DNA of 33,718 nt from Brevibacterium rongguiense (GCF_009857845.1 NZ_WWEQ01000033.1:1-33718); one strand, 5' to 3'. Shown: positions 1-10,148, counted from the first letter of the stretch. The notes: generated by a model not told the origin, from the sequence alone. Program-made: numbers and translations.

Positions 1-132
1 TACAGTTCCGAGACCGAACGCCGAGGTGAACTTCCTGGTTGGTTGCATGTCTACAATCACCACAGGGTTCACTCCGCGATCGGAGCCCCGCCCATCAGCA
101 GACTCAACAACCTGCCTGGACATCACAACTAG
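1..132 (+). mobile_element. IS481-family transposase, C-terminal fragment
   Basis: The first reading frame is open from base 1 to a TAG at 130-132 and encodes 43 residues. Its end contains WLHVYNHHRVHSAIG followed by PPISRLNNLPGHHN, which matches the extreme C-terminus of IS481-type DDE transposases (YNHHRPHSALGG..PPISRL). The DNA-binding and most of the catalytic domain lie outside the window. Base composition is lower in GC than the genes that follow. I could not recognise a terminal inverted repeat in the 23 bases between the stop and the next gene. The next gene runs convergently and its stop is at 156. A window boundary inside an insertion sequence is typical of a contig broken at a repeat. 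Confidence 0.85.
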
Positions 133-155
133 GGCCCGCGCCTCGGCGCCCCGGC

Positions 156-1694
156 TCAGGCCCCGCCGTGGAGAAGGTTGACGACCGTGGCGAGCAGCTC
201 GTCCTGCTTGGCCGTGCGCGCGAACGTCGTCGGATCGAGCACGGGCGGCAGGCGCCTGCGCACGGTGGAGTGGGCGTAGGCGAACTCGCGCAGGCCGTCG
301 GGGCCGTGGATGCGCCCGAACCCGGACTTGCCGACCCCGCCGAACGGGACGGAGGGCAGCATGGCGAACCCCAGCGCCGCGTTGATCGAGACCATCCCGG
401 TGCGCATGCCCCGGGCGATCTGCGCGGCCCGGGCACGGCCGTACACGGTCCCGCCCAGGCCGTAGCCGGTGGCGTTGATGCGGGCGAGCAGCGGGCCGAC
501 CTCGGAGAAGCCCATGAGGTTGGCCGTCGGGCCGAACGTCTCCTCCGTGTTCGCCGGCGCATCGTCCGCCACGCCCGTGAGGATGCTCGGCTGGACCACC
601 TGGCCCTCGGGTGCCCCGACGCGGCCGGCCAAGACGCGCGCCCCGGCGTCCACGGCCCCGCGCAGGTGGCCCTCGACGACGTCGACCTGGCCGGCCATCG
701 TCATGGGCCCGATCGGCGCGGCGTCGTCGGCGCCCGCGCGCAGGCCCCCGACGATCGCGGCGAGCTTGGCCCCGAACGCCTCGGAGACGGACTCGTGGAC
801 GTAGATCCGCTCAGTGCCCACGCAGGTCTGGCCGGCGTTGGACAGCGCGGTCCACGCGGCGGCCTCGGCGGCGGCGTCGAGGTCGGCGTCGTAGTCGACG
901 ACGAAGGCGTCCTTGCCGCCGCACTCGGCGACCATGGGCGTCAGGCGCTCCGCGGCCGCGGCCATGACCTTCTTGGCGGTCGCGGTGGAGCCGGTGAACG
1001 CGATCTTGTCGATGTCCGCGCGCGCCAGCGCGTCGCCCGTGGTGCCATCGCCCGTGAGCACCTGGAGGACCGGTGCCTCGGGCACGGCCTCGGCCATGTA
1101 GCGGCCCAGCCAGAGGCCCACCCCGGGGGTGAGCTCGCTGGGCTTGAAGACGACGGCGTTGCCGGCGGCGAGCGCGAAGACGATCGAGCCCAGCGGCGTC
1201 ATGACCGGGAAGTTCCAGGGGCCGATGACCCCCACGACGCCCAGGGGGCGGTATTCGATCGACCCGGACAGGTGGAAGCTCATGAGCGTCGAGCGCGTGC
1301 GCCGGGGGCCCAGCACCGAGCGCGCGTGGCGGGCGGCCCACGCGATGTGGTCGAGGATCGTCGCGACCTCGATGGCGGCATCGGCCACGGGCTTGCCCGT
1401 CTCCTCGCTCACGAGCTTGGAGATCTGCGCGAAGCGGCGGGCGAGGATGCCGCGGAAGGCATCGAGCCGCTTGCCGCGCTGGGCGAACGTGAGGCCCGCC
1501 CACCAGTCGGCGGCCCCACGGGCGCGCTCGACGGCCGCGGCGACGTCCTCGGCGGTGGCGATCGGGTAGCTGCCCAGGGGCTCGCCGGTGCCCGGGCGGG
1601 TCACGGTGAGCCGGGGCCCGGCGCCGCTCGCGGCATTGCCCGGGCTCTGGTTGGCCAGCGCGGAATTGGACAGCGGCGTGGGTGTCGGGCTCAT
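156..1694 (-). CDS. NAD(P)-dependent aldehyde dehydrogenase (SSADH-like)
   Basis: A 512-residue member of the aldehyde dehydrogenase superfamily, which oxidises an aldehyde to its acid using NAD(P)+. Visible landmarks are the PWNFP cofactor-binding segment, FTGS, the general-base glutamate in AECGGKD (E257), the nucleophile in GQTCVG (C291; the 34-residue E-C spacing is normal) and the ETFGP motif. The start ATG (1692-1694) has an AGGAGA ribosome site and overlaps the stop of the upstream GMC dehydrogenase as ATGA, so the two genes are translationally coupled. This suggests that it oxidises the aldehyde made by that enzyme. Sequence style is closest to the succinate-semialdehyde group (GTGEPLGSYP near the N-terminus), but substrate cannot be fixed by reading; glycolaldehyde, betaine aldehyde and longer aldehydes are all possible. 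Confidence 0.93.
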   Translation of the reverse strand: MSPTPTPLSNSALANQSPGNAASGAGPRLTVTRPGTGEPLGSYPIATAEDVAAAVERARGAADWWAGLTFAQRGKRLDAFRGILARRFAQISKLVSEETGKPVADAAIEVATILDHIAWAARHARSVLGPRRTRSTLMSFHLSGSIEYRPLGVVGVIGPWNFPVMTPLGSIVFALAAGNAVVFKPSELTPGVGLWLGRYMAEAVPEAPVLQVLTGDGTTGDALARADIDKIAFTGSTATAKKVMAAAAERLTPMVAECGGKDAFVVDYDADLDAAAEAAAWTALSNAGQTCVGTERIYVHESVSEAFGAKLAAIVGGLRAGADDAAPIGPMTMAGQVDVVEGHLRGAVDAGARVLAGRVGAPEGQVVQPSILTGVADDAPANTEETFGPTANLMGFSEVGPLLARINATGYGLGGTVYGRARAAQIARGMRTGMVSINAALGFAMLPSVPFGGVGKSGFGRIHGPDGLREFAYAHSTVRRRLPPVLDPTTFARTAKQDELLATVVNLLHGGA

Positions 1695-3325
1695 CGGGCG
1701 GTCTCCTTCTGCGTCGCGGCGGGGGCGGTCGCGCGCTCGGGGGTGCGCCCCCGCAGCAGGTCCGCAGCGCGCTCGGCGAGCATGATCGTGGGGGCGTTGG
1801 TGTTTCCGCGGGTCACGCGGGGGAAGACCGAGGCGTCGACGACGCGCAGGCCGTCCACGCCGCGCACGCGCAGCTGCGGGTCGACGACGGACTCGGGGCC
1901 CGCGCCCATCGCGCACGTGCCCACCGGGTGGTAGAGCGTCTGCGCGTAGCCTTCGATGAGCCGGGTCATCTCCGCGTCGTCGAGCGCATCGCCCGGCCGG
2001 TCGTAGGGCCGGGAGAGGAAGCGGGCCAGCGGGGCCTCGTGGGCGATCTCGATGGAGCGGCGGATGCCGGCGGCCATCGCGGCCCGGTCCTCGGGCGCTG
2101 CGAAGTACTGGGGGTCGAGCGAGGGCCGCCAGCGCGGATCGGGCCCGCGCAGCCGCAGTGCCCCGCGGCTGGCGACCTCGACGAGCGTGGGGGCGATCGT
2201 GAATTTGCGCGTGCCGGGCTCTCCGAAGCCGTTGTGGTGGAAGCCCGCCGGGGCGATGTGCAGCTGGATGTCCGGATGGGCGTCGTCGCCGCGGGTGGAG
2301 AAGAAGGCCCCGCCCTCCCCCACGTTGGAGGCCAGCGGCCCGCGCCCGGTGAGCGCCCACTGCGCGAGCCTGGCCGGAGTGACGTGGTCGGCGGCGAGAT
2401 CGGTCGTCCCCCGCGTCTCCCACAGCACGGGGGTGACGGGGTGGTCGTGGAGGTTCTGGCCGACGGGCAGGTCGACCAGCGCCTCGATGCCGTGCTCGCG
2501 CAGGTGGTCGGCGGGCCCGAGCCCGGAGAGCATGAGCACCTGCGGCGAGTTGATCGCACCGCCGCTGAGGATGACCTCGGCGCCGGCGAAGACCGCCTGC
2601 TCGGCGCCGTCCTTGAGGTAGCGCACGCCCACGGCGCAACCCCCGTCGATGACGATGCGGGTGACGAGCGCGTTCGTGATGAGCTCGACGTTGGGCCGTT
2701 CGAGGGCCGGGGCGAGGTAGGCGGCGTCGGCCGACCACCGGCGCCCGTTGCGGCAGGTGACCTGGTAGAGGCCCGCCCCGTGCTGCTCGCCGGCGTTGAA
2801 GTCGCGCCGCTCGGGCAGGCCCGCGGCGACGCCGGCGGCCACGGCCGCGGCGGTGAGCTCGTGGGTGTAGCGGCGGTCCTCGACGTGGAGGGGGCCGTGC
2901 GTCCCGTGCTCCGGGCCGGCCAGGCCGGTGTTCGTCTCCGAGCGCACGAAGTAGGGCAGCGCATCGGCCCAGCCCCATCCCTCGGCCCCGAAGTCGCGCT
3001 CCCAGCCGTCGTAGTCGTCGGGATTGCCCCGGATGTAGATCATGGCGTTCATCGCCGAGCAGCCGCCGGTGCCGCGCATCCGGGGCCAGTGGTCGGAGCC
3101 GCCGCCGAGCCCCGGCTGCGGCTCCGTCTGGTAGTCCCAGTCCCACGCGGACTTGAAGAGGTTGGCGAAGGCCGCCGGCATGTCGATCTCCATGCCGTGG
3201 GTGCGGGGGCCCGCCTCGAGCACGAGGACCGAGGCGTTCGGGTCCTCGGAGAGGCGGTGGGCGAGCACGCTGCCCGCGCTGCCGGCGCCGATGATGACGT
3301 AGTCGTAGCTGCCGTGCGCTGCCAT
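1691..3325 (-). CDS. GMC-family FAD alcohol/choline dehydrogenase
   Basis: A 544-residue glucose-methanol-choline oxidoreductase that oxidises an alcohol to an aldehyde with FAD. The N-terminal dinucleotide fold is DYVIIGAGSAGSVLAHRLSE; GGCSAMNAMIYIRG is the flavin attachment region and GAINSPQVLMLSGLGP the second GMC signature. The catalytic pair is His466 (YHPVGTCAMG) and Asn510 (NTNAP). In choline oxidase the flavin is covalently bound to a histidine in the GGCSSHNS motif; here that position is Met, so FAD should be non-covalent and the enzyme a dehydrogenase rather than that oxidase. The start at 3325 has GGAAGGG upstream. The gene is coupled to the aldehyde dehydrogenase by ATGA and lies behind aceB, separated by two hairpins. 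BetA-like choline dehydrogenase is the usual automatic name; ethylene-glycol-type or other alcohols fit the neighbourhood equally well. Confidence 0.9.
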   Translation of the reverse strand: MAAHGSYDYVIIGAGSAGSVLAHRLSEDPNASVLVLEAGPRTHGMEIDMPAAFANLFKSAWDWDYQTEPQPGLGGGSDHWPRMRGTGGCSAMNAMIYIRGNPDDYDGWERDFGAEGWGWADALPYFVRSETNTGLAGPEHGTHGPLHVEDRRYTHELTAAAVAAGVAAGLPERRDFNAGEQHGAGLYQVTCRNGRRWSADAAYLAPALERPNVELITNALVTRIVIDGGCAVGVRYLKDGAEQAVFAGAEVILSGGAINSPQVLMLSGLGPADHLREHGIEALVDLPVGQNLHDHPVTPVLWETRGTTDLAADHVTPARLAQWALTGRGPLASNVGEGGAFFSTRGDDAHPDIQLHIAPAGFHHNGFGEPGTRKFTIAPTLVEVASRGALRLRGPDPRWRPSLDPQYFAAPEDRAAMAAGIRRSIEIAHEAPLARFLSRPYDRPGDALDDAEMTRLIEGYAQTLYHPVGTCAMGAGPESVVDPQLRVRGVDGLRVVDASVFPRVTRGNTNAPTIMLAERAADLLRGRTPERATAPAATQKETAR

Positions 3326-3360
3326 GGGACCGCCCTTCCGGCCCTGCGGCCGCATGTGAT

Positions 3361-3378
3361 GCGCACCACTGTGTGCGC
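3361..3378. promoter_or_regulatory. Inverted repeat upstream of the GMC gene
   Basis: GCGCAC-N6-GTGCGC lies about 36 bases upstream of the GMC start. It may be an operator for the GMC/aldehyde dehydrogenase pair, but in DNA of this composition six-base repeats arise easily. It does not resemble the TTTCCG-type palindrome near iclR. The rest of 3326-3488 shows no gene. Confidence 0.25.
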
Positions 3379-3488
3379 CATGGCCCATCCTGCCACGACC
3401 GCGGGACCTGCTGTGCACCGCCGAGACGCCGGCTCCCGCCCGATCCGAGAGCATCCCGCCATGCCCCCCGTGCGCGACCCCGGGAGCA

Positions 3489-3556
3489 CAGCGGTGCCCG
3501 GGGCGCACGCGCCCCGGGCACCGCTGGTTCCGGCGGGCGCGCCGGTGGCGCGCCCG
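3489..3556 (-). terminator. Two tandem hairpins downstream of aceB
   Basis: The first hairpin after the aceB stop is CGGGCGCGCC-GGT-GGCGCGCCCG (3534-3556), a perfect 10-base stem. The second is CAGCGGTGCCCGGGGCGC paired perfectly with its complement across a two-base loop (3489-3526, 18-base stem). Neither is followed by a clear T-run, as is common for actinobacterial terminators. They separate the glcD-aceB transcript from the GMC-aldehyde dehydrogenase pair and could either end transcription or partly attenuate it. Confidence 0.7.
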
Positions 3557-3567
3557 TCCGGGCCCGC

Positions 3568-5166
<1,599 letters not shown>

Positions 5167-5230
5167 GGTTCTCCTTCGGTTTCTTTTCGGGTGGGTCGGG
5201 GTGGTCTGCGCGGCGCGCGGGGCGCCTGGG

Positions 5231-6661
5231 CTAGGAGGCGGCCGCCGAGGCGCTGGGGTCGTGGGCGGCCGAGGGCGCGGCCGCCGCCTGCTCGCGGTTG
5301 AACACGACGCCCGGGTTGAGGATGCCCTGGGGGTCCAGGGCGGCCTTGATCCGGTGGTTGAGCTCGTAGACGTCGTCGCCCAGGTAGGCGCCGAGCCACG
5401 GCTGCTTGAGCCGGCCCACGCCGTGCTCGCCCGTGATCGTGCCGCCCAGGCCCATGGCGAGGTCCATGATCTCGCCGTAGGCGGTGTGGGCGCGCTCCTC
5501 CTGCGCGGCGTCGGTGGGGTCGAAGACGACGAGCGGGTGGGTGTTGCCGTCCCCCGCGTGGGCCATGACCGCGATCGTCACGTCGCGCTGGCCGGCGATC
5601 TCCGCGATGCCGTCGACGAGGCGGCCCAGCAGGGGCACGGGCACGCCCACGTCCTCGAGGAGGATCGTGCCGGTCTTCTCCACGGCGGGGATCGCGTGCC
5701 GGCGCGCGGCGATGAACTGCTCCCCCTCGTCGGGGTCGTCGGTGGAGAACACCTCGCCGGCGTGGTTGTCCCGGCAGATCCGCTCGATGTCGGCGATCTC
5801 GCGCCCGGCGTGCTCCGCGGGCTCGTCGGACTGGATGATGAGCATCGCCTCGGCGTCGCGGTCGAGGCCCATGTGCACATCGTCTTCGACGGCGTTGATC
5901 GTCACGCGGTCCATGAACTCGCACATGGAGGGGCGCATCGTCTTCGTGATCTCGAGCACCGTGTTCGTCGAGTCGTCGAGCGTGGGGAACGTCGCGACGA
6001 GCGTCGTGCGCAGCCGCTGGGCCGGGATGAGGCGCAGGCACACCTCGGTGATGATGCCCAGCGTGCCCTCGCTGCCCACGAAGAGCTTCGTGAGCGACAG
6101 GCCCGCCACGTCCTTGAGGCGCGGGCCGCCCAGCGTGACGGCCCGGCCGTCGGCCAGCACGACCGTCATGCCCAGCACGTAGTCGGTGGTCACGCCGTAC
6201 TTCACGCAGCACAGGCCGCCGGCGTTCGTGGCGACGTTGCCGCCGATCGAGCAGAACTCGAACGAGGCGGGGTCCGGCGGGTACCAGCAGCCGTGCTCCG
6301 CGGCCGCCGCCTTGACCTCGGCGTTGAGCGCCCCGGGCTGGACGAACGCGGTCCGGGTGACCGGGTCGATCGTGATCTCGCGCATCCGGTCGACGCTGAG
6401 CACGATCCCCCCGTCGACGGCGGTGCTGCCGCCCGACAGGCTCGAGCCCGCCCCGCGCGGCACGACGGGGATCCCGTGGGCGGCGGCGAAGCGGACCGTG
6501 GCCTGCACGTCCGCGGTGCTCGTGGCGCGCACCACGGCCAGCGGCATGCCGGGGTGGGGGTCGTTCGCGCGGTCGCGCCGGTAGGCCTCCATGGTCTCCG
6601 GCTTGGTGATGAGGCAGCCAGCGGGCAGCTGGGCCTCGAGCTCGGCGAGCTCCGTCTCCAT
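5231..6661 (-). CDS. FAD-linked oxidase, GlcD-like (glycolate or D-lactate oxidation)
   Basis: A 476-residue flavoprotein of the vanillyl-alcohol-oxidase fold. The FAD-binding N-terminal domain shows PRGAGSSLSGGS and SIGGNVATNAGG; the C-terminal FAD-oxidase domain ends with HAGDGNTHP, GTITGEHGVG and LDPQGILNPG, the usual GlcD/D-lactate dehydrogenase landmarks. I start it at ATG 6661 because GGGAGAG sits just upstream; ATG 6673 and TTG 6703 are in frame but lack a good ribosome site. The gene heads the minus-strand unit with aceB and is divergent from iclR. Malate synthase next door favours glycolate to glyoxylate as the reaction, but no GlcE or GlcF subunit is nearby, so a single-subunit 2-hydroxyacid dehydrogenase is the safe name. 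Confidence 0.9.
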   Translation of the reverse strand: METELAELEAQLPAGCLITKPETMEAYRRDRANDPHPGMPLAVVRATSTADVQATVRFAAAHGIPVVPRGAGSSLSGGSTAVDGGIVLSVDRMREITIDPVTRTAFVQPGALNAEVKAAAAEHGCWYPPDPASFEFCSIGGNVATNAGGLCCVKYGVTTDYVLGMTVVLADGRAVTLGGPRLKDVAGLSLTKLFVGSEGTLGIITEVCLRLIPAQRLRTTLVATFPTLDDSTNTVLEITKTMRPSMCEFMDRVTINAVEDDVHMGLDRDAEAMLIIQSDEPAEHAGREIADIERICRDNHAGEVFSTDDPDEGEQFIAARRHAIPAVEKTGTILLEDVGVPVPLLGRLVDGIAEIAGQRDVTIAVMAHAGDGNTHPLVVFDPTDAAQEERAHTAYGEIMDLAMGLGGTITGEHGVGRLKQPWLGAYLGDDVYELNHRIKAALDPQGILNPGVVFNREQAAAAPSAAHDPSASAAAS

Positions 6662-6736
6662 CGGCTCTCCCATGCGATCGGGGCGGTTGGGCAACGGGCT
6701 CAACGTAGCATTCGGGAGACCCCCGCCACACGCAGT

Positions 6737-6774
6737 TTTCCGCGATACGGAAATCTAATTCCGCTGAACATAAT
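6737..6774. promoter_or_regulatory. Likely IclR operator and iclR promoter
   Basis: The 130-base divergent gap holds a perfect palindrome TTTCCG-CGATA-CGGAAA (6737-6753) and a second TTCCGC half-site at 6759. A CATAAT -10 box for iclR lies at 6769-6774, with TACGGA 17 bases ahead overlapping the right arm. The stretch is clearly AT-richer than its surroundings. The layout fits an IclR regulator that represses itself and controls glcD-aceB; the assignment is inferred from position and symmetry. Confidence 0.7.
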
Positions 6775-6794
6775 CCCCGCGCATACTGGGAGCC

Positions 6795-7538
6795 ATGTCC
6801 CCCGCCTCCCCCGCCCGCGTGCAGTCCGTCGACCGGACCCTCGACGTCCTCGAGGCCCTGGCCCGCATGGGCGGCAGCGCGCGCGGCACGGACCTCGCCG
6901 CCGAGGTGGGGCTGCCCGCCCCCAGCGTGCACCGCATCCTCGCCACGCTCATGGCGCGCGGCTACGTCCGCCAGTTCGCCGACCGCCGCTACGCCCTGGG
7001 CTCGCGGCTCGTGGGACTCGGCACGGACGCCGCGGAGCAGGCGGGCTTCGCCGTCCAGCCCATCCTCGACCGGGCCGCGGCCGCCCTGCAGGAGACCGTC
7101 AACCTCGCGTTCTACTCCCACACGCGGATGACGTACGTCGCCCAGGCCTCTTCCTCGCGCTCCATGCGCATGTTCACCGAGGTGGGCCGCCAGGTCCCCT
7201 GCTTCAACACGGGCGTGGGCAAGGCCGTGCTCGCGACCATGAGCGAGGCGAAGATCCGCGCCGCCCTGGAGCGCAGCGCGGCCTCCGGCCTTCCCGCCCC
7301 GGACGTGGAGGGGCTCATGGCCGAGCTGCGCGAGTGCCGCGGGCGCGGCTTCGCCCTCGACGACGAGGAGCAGGAGGCCGGGGTGCGGTGCCTGGCCGTC
7401 GCGGTGCCCGGCGGCCCCGCGCCCGCCGGCATCTCCGCCTCGGCGCCCACCTCGCGGCTCGTGCCGAGCATCTACCCCAGGGTCGCAGCCCAGCTGCGCG
7501 CAGCGGCCGAGGAGCTCGCCGCTCACTGGGACGGGTGA
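6795..7538 (+). CDS. IclR-family transcriptional regulator
   Basis: A 247-residue regulator. Residues 7-70 are the winged helix-turn-helix (VQSVDRTLDVLEAL, then GTDLAAEVGLPAPSVHRIL), and the rest is the IclR effector-binding domain with TGVGKAVLA and the C-terminal AVAVPGG..GISASAPTSR strand typical of the family. It is divergent from glcD with a perfect palindrome between them, so glcD-aceB is its most probable target. Family members near such enzymes usually sense glyoxylate, allantoin derivatives or aromatic acids; the ligand here is unknown. The gene stands alone: the glycosyltransferase that follows starts 74 bases later. Confidence 0.93.
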   Translation: MSPASPARVQSVDRTLDVLEALARMGGSARGTDLAAEVGLPAPSVHRILATLMARGYVRQFADRRYALGSRLVGLGTDAAEQAGFAVQPILDRAAAALQETVNLAFYSHTRMTYVAQASSSRSMRMFTEVGRQVPCFNTGVGKAVLATMSEAKIRAALERSAASGLPAPDVEGLMAELRECRGRGFALDDEEQEAGVRCLAVAVPGGPAPAGISASAPTSRLVPSIYPRVAAQLRAAAEELAAHWDG

Positions 7539-7612
7539 GCGGCGCACCGCCTCACAGCCGGTCCACAGCCTCGGCTCATCGCGCGGCTGGGGCGCGTCGG
7601 GACACTGGCGGC

Positions 7613-9973
7613 ATGACTGAGCACACGGCGGGGCGGCTGCGCCCGCGCAGAACAGGCAGCAGAACACAGGCGCTGCGCGTCGTCGGGGCGGCGCGGGCGC
7701 GCCGCGCCGAGCGCGCCGAGCGCCGGCGCGCGGACTCGACCCCCGCGAACGGGAGCGCATCCCCCGCGGGCGCACTCCACAGCACCGGTGCCCGGCGCGG
7801 GCAGCACAGCACCGGCCAGCACCGCGCCGGCCAGCGCCCAGGGCCCGGCGGCGGTGACTCGCCCCGCCCGGGCGGGCTGCGCTCCTGGCTGCGCCGCGAC
7901 GGCTGGCGCGGCCGGGAGGGCTGGCTGCGCGCGGGCGTGCTGCTCATGCTCGCCGGCGCGGCGTTCGCCTACCTGTACAACCTCACCGCCTCCGGCTACG
8001 GCAACACGTTCTACGCCGCGGCGATCCGCGCGGGCTCGCAGGACTGGACGGCGTGGCTGTTCGGCTCGCTCGATGCGAACAACGGCATCACGGTCGACAA
8101 GCCGCCGGCCGCCCTGTGGATCCCGGCGCTGTTCGCCCGCGTCTTCGGGTTCAGCTCGCTGACCGTGCTGCTGCCCCAGGCGCTCATGGGCATCGCGACC
8201 GTCTGGCTGACCTATCTCACAGTCGCGCGGCTGGGCGGGCGCCCCGCGGGCCTCCTCGCGGGCTGGCTCGTCGCGCTCACCCCGGTGGCGGTCATGATGT
8301 TCCGCTTCGACAACCCCGATGCCATGCTCACCCTGTGCCTGGCGCTCGCCGCCTACCTCACGGTGCGCGCCATCCAGTCCGGGCGGGTCCATGCCGCCGG
8401 CGACGGGCTGCACCGCGCCGCGGCGAACCGCGCGCACTGGTGGATGCTGGCCGCGGGCGCGGTCATCGGGCTGGCGTTCCTCGTCAAGATGCTCCAGGGG
8501 TTCCTCACGCTGCCCGCGCTCGGCCTCGCTTTCCTCATCGCGGCCCAGGGCGGGCTGGGCCGCCGGCTCGCGGGCCTGGCCGCGGGGGTGGCCGGTGCGC
8601 TCGCGCCGATCGCCGCCTACGCCGCGCTGTTCTACCTGTGGCCCGCCGATGCGCGGCCGTACATGGCCGGCACGGACTCGAACTCCTTCTTCGAGCTCGT
8701 CTTCGGCTACAACGGGTTCGGCCGGATCTTCGGCGGCTCCGGCAACGGCGGCGGAGGTGGCGGCGGGGGTGGCGGCAACGTGGGCTTCGGCGGCGAGGCC
8801 GGGCTGCTGCGCATGCTCAACTCCTCGTTCGGCCCGGAGATCGGCTGGCTGCTGCCGGCCGCGGCGATCCTGCTGCTCGGCGGCCTCTGGGCCACCCTCC
8901 GGCGCCCGCGCACGGACCCGCAGCGCGCCGGCCTCCTGGTCTTCGGCGGCTGGCTCGTCGTCACCGCGGCCGTGTTCTCCTTCATGGAGGGCACCATCCA
9001 CCCCTACTACGTGGTCGCGCTGGCCCCGGCCGTGGCCGGCACCGTGGCGCTGGGCGCCGGGCTCCTGTGGCGCCGCCGAGGCGAGCTCGCGGCCCGCATC
9101 GGCCTCGCCATCGCGCTCGCGGCCACCGCCGGCATGTCGTACTACCTGCTCGCCACCGCCGCGGCGGACTGGCTGCCGTGGCTGCGCTGGGCGATCCTGG
9201 CCGGCGGCATCGTCACGGCGATCGCACTGCTCCTGGGCGCCGATCGGATCCGCCTGCGCTCGGGCCGCACGCTCACCGCGTGGGTCCTCGCCGCGGCCCT
9301 GCTGTTCGGCGGGGCTGGCACGGCGGCCTGGTCGGCGGCCTCGATCGGCAATGCCTACCAGGGCTCGATCCCGACGTCCGGTCCGGCAGCCGCCGGGGGC
9401 GGCAGCGGCGGCATGGGCGGCGGCCAGGCGGGCGGCGGGGGCGGTGCCCCCGGCGGTGCCGGAACCACCGGCGATGCCGACACCGCTGGCGATGCGGACA
9501 CCGCGGCCGGGGACGGCAGCGGCACCCAGGGCGGTTCCCAGGGCGGCGACGCATCCACCGACGCGTCCGGCAGTGCCTCCCAGGACGCCGGCGACGCGAG
9601 CCGCGGCGGGGGCGGCGGGATGGGCGGCGAGGCGTCGAGCGAGCTCGTCAGCCTGCTGCAGTCGGCCTCCGGGAGCTACTCCGCGGCGACGGTGGGGGCC
9701 AACAGCGCCGCCCAGCTCATGATCTCCTCGGACACCGAGGTGCTCGACATCGGCGGTTGGATGGGCTCGGACCCCTACCCCACGCTCGACGAGTTCAAGC
9801 AGATGGTGGAGGACGGCGAGGTCTCGTACTTCATCGGCGGCGGCGGCATGGGCGGGGGCCCCGGCGGCGGCAGCTCGTCGTCCCAGGCGATCAGCGAGTG
9901 GGTGGCGGCGAACTACACCTCCACCACCGTGGGCGGCACCACCGTCTACGACCTCAGCTCCCCCGCGAGCTGA
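7613..9973 (+). CDS. GT39/PMT-family membrane glycosyltransferase (ArnT/YkcB-like)
   Basis: A 786-residue polytopic protein expected to move a sugar from a polyprenyl-phosphate donor to an envelope acceptor. Residues 1-100 are a Pro/Arg/Ala-rich cytoplasmic tail. From about 105 come roughly ten or more hydrophobic helices. The first extracytoplasmic loop has the GT-C style acidic site (SLDANNGITVDKPP), and FDNPDAMLTL follows. Around residues 373-395 is a nearly pure glycine run, and about 585-680 is a Gly/Asp/Ser/Ala-rich linker before a soluble domain with MISSDTEVLDIGGWMGSDPY and VSYFIGGGG, seen in actinobacterial YkcB-type enzymes. The ribosome site ahead of ATG 7613 is weak, so the start is not certain. 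No sugar-donor gene is adjacent. Confidence 0.85.
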   Translation: MTEHTAGRLRPRRTGSRTQALRVVGAARARRAERAERRRADSTPANGSASPAGALHSTGARRGQHSTGQHRAGQRPGPGGGDSPRPGGLRSWLRRDGWRGREGWLRAGVLLMLAGAAFAYLYNLTASGYGNTFYAAAIRAGSQDWTAWLFGSLDANNGITVDKPPAALWIPALFARVFGFSSLTVLLPQALMGIATVWLTYLTVARLGGRPAGLLAGWLVALTPVAVMMFRFDNPDAMLTLCLALAAYLTVRAIQSGRVHAAGDGLHRAAANRAHWWMLAAGAVIGLAFLVKMLQGFLTLPALGLAFLIAAQGGLGRRLAGLAAGVAGALAPIAAYAALFYLWPADARPYMAGTDSNSFFELVFGYNGFGRIFGGSGNGGGGGGGGGGNVGFGGEAGLLRMLNSSFGPEIGWLLPAAAILLLGGLWATLRRPRTDPQRAGLLVFGGWLVVTAAVFSFMEGTIHPYYVVALAPAVAGTVALGAGLLWRRRGELAARIGLAIALAATAGMSYYLLATAAADWLPWLRWAILAGGIVTAIALLLGADRIRLRSGRTLTAWVLAAALLFGGAGTAAWSAASIGNAYQGSIPTSGPAAAGGGSGGMGGGQAGGGGGAPGGAGTTGDADTAGDADTAAGDGSGTQGGSQGGDASTDASGSASQDAGDASRGGGGGMGGEASSELVSLLQSASGSYSAATVGANSAAQLMISSDTEVLDIGGWMGSDPYPTLDEFKQMVEDGEVSYFIGGGGMGGGPGGGSSSSQAISEWVAANYTSTTVGGTTVYDLSSPAS

Positions 9974-9984
9974 ACCCAGGCCGG

Positions 9985-10021
9985 CAGGGCCGCGTTCCCC
10001 CTTCCCCGGGGCGCGGCCCTG
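9985..10021 (+). terminator. Hairpin after the glycosyltransferase
   Basis: CAGGGCCGCG pairs perfectly with CGCGGCCCTG across a 17-base pyrimidine-rich loop, starting 11 bases after the stop. There is no T-run. Because RNase J converges from the other side, it may act in both directions. Confidence 0.6.
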
Positions 10022-10064
10022 TCCTGCGCCCGGCGCTTCAGCGCGGGCCAGTCCGCGCAGACAG

Positions 10065-10119
10065 CACCGCCGCCGAGGTGCGGGCCGAGCGATGCTCTGC
10101 CCGCGCCTCGGCGGCGGTG
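10065..10119 (-). terminator. Long hairpin after rnj
   Basis: A 21-base stem (10065-10085 with 10099-10119) with a single G-U type position and a 13-base loop lies 29 bases past the rnj stop. It is one of the strongest hairpins in the window and probably ends the dapA-rnj transcript. A decaying plus-strand transcript from the glycosyltransferase would also fold here. Confidence 0.7.
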
Positions 10120-10148
10120 GAGTGGGGGCGCTGCGCGCCCGGGTGCGC

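Noticed and set aside
1691..3325. Naming the GMC protein choline oxidase because His466 and Asn510 match that enzyme's numbering
   Set aside because: The histidine that binds FAD covalently in choline oxidase is Met here (GGCSAMNAM), and the surrounding sequence is closer to dehydrogenases; the substrate was left open.
3361..3378. GCGCAC-N6-GTGCGC as a firm operator of the GMC gene
   Set aside because: Kept only as a low-confidence site, because GC-rich six-base inverted repeats are frequent by chance here and it is unlike the iclR palindrome.
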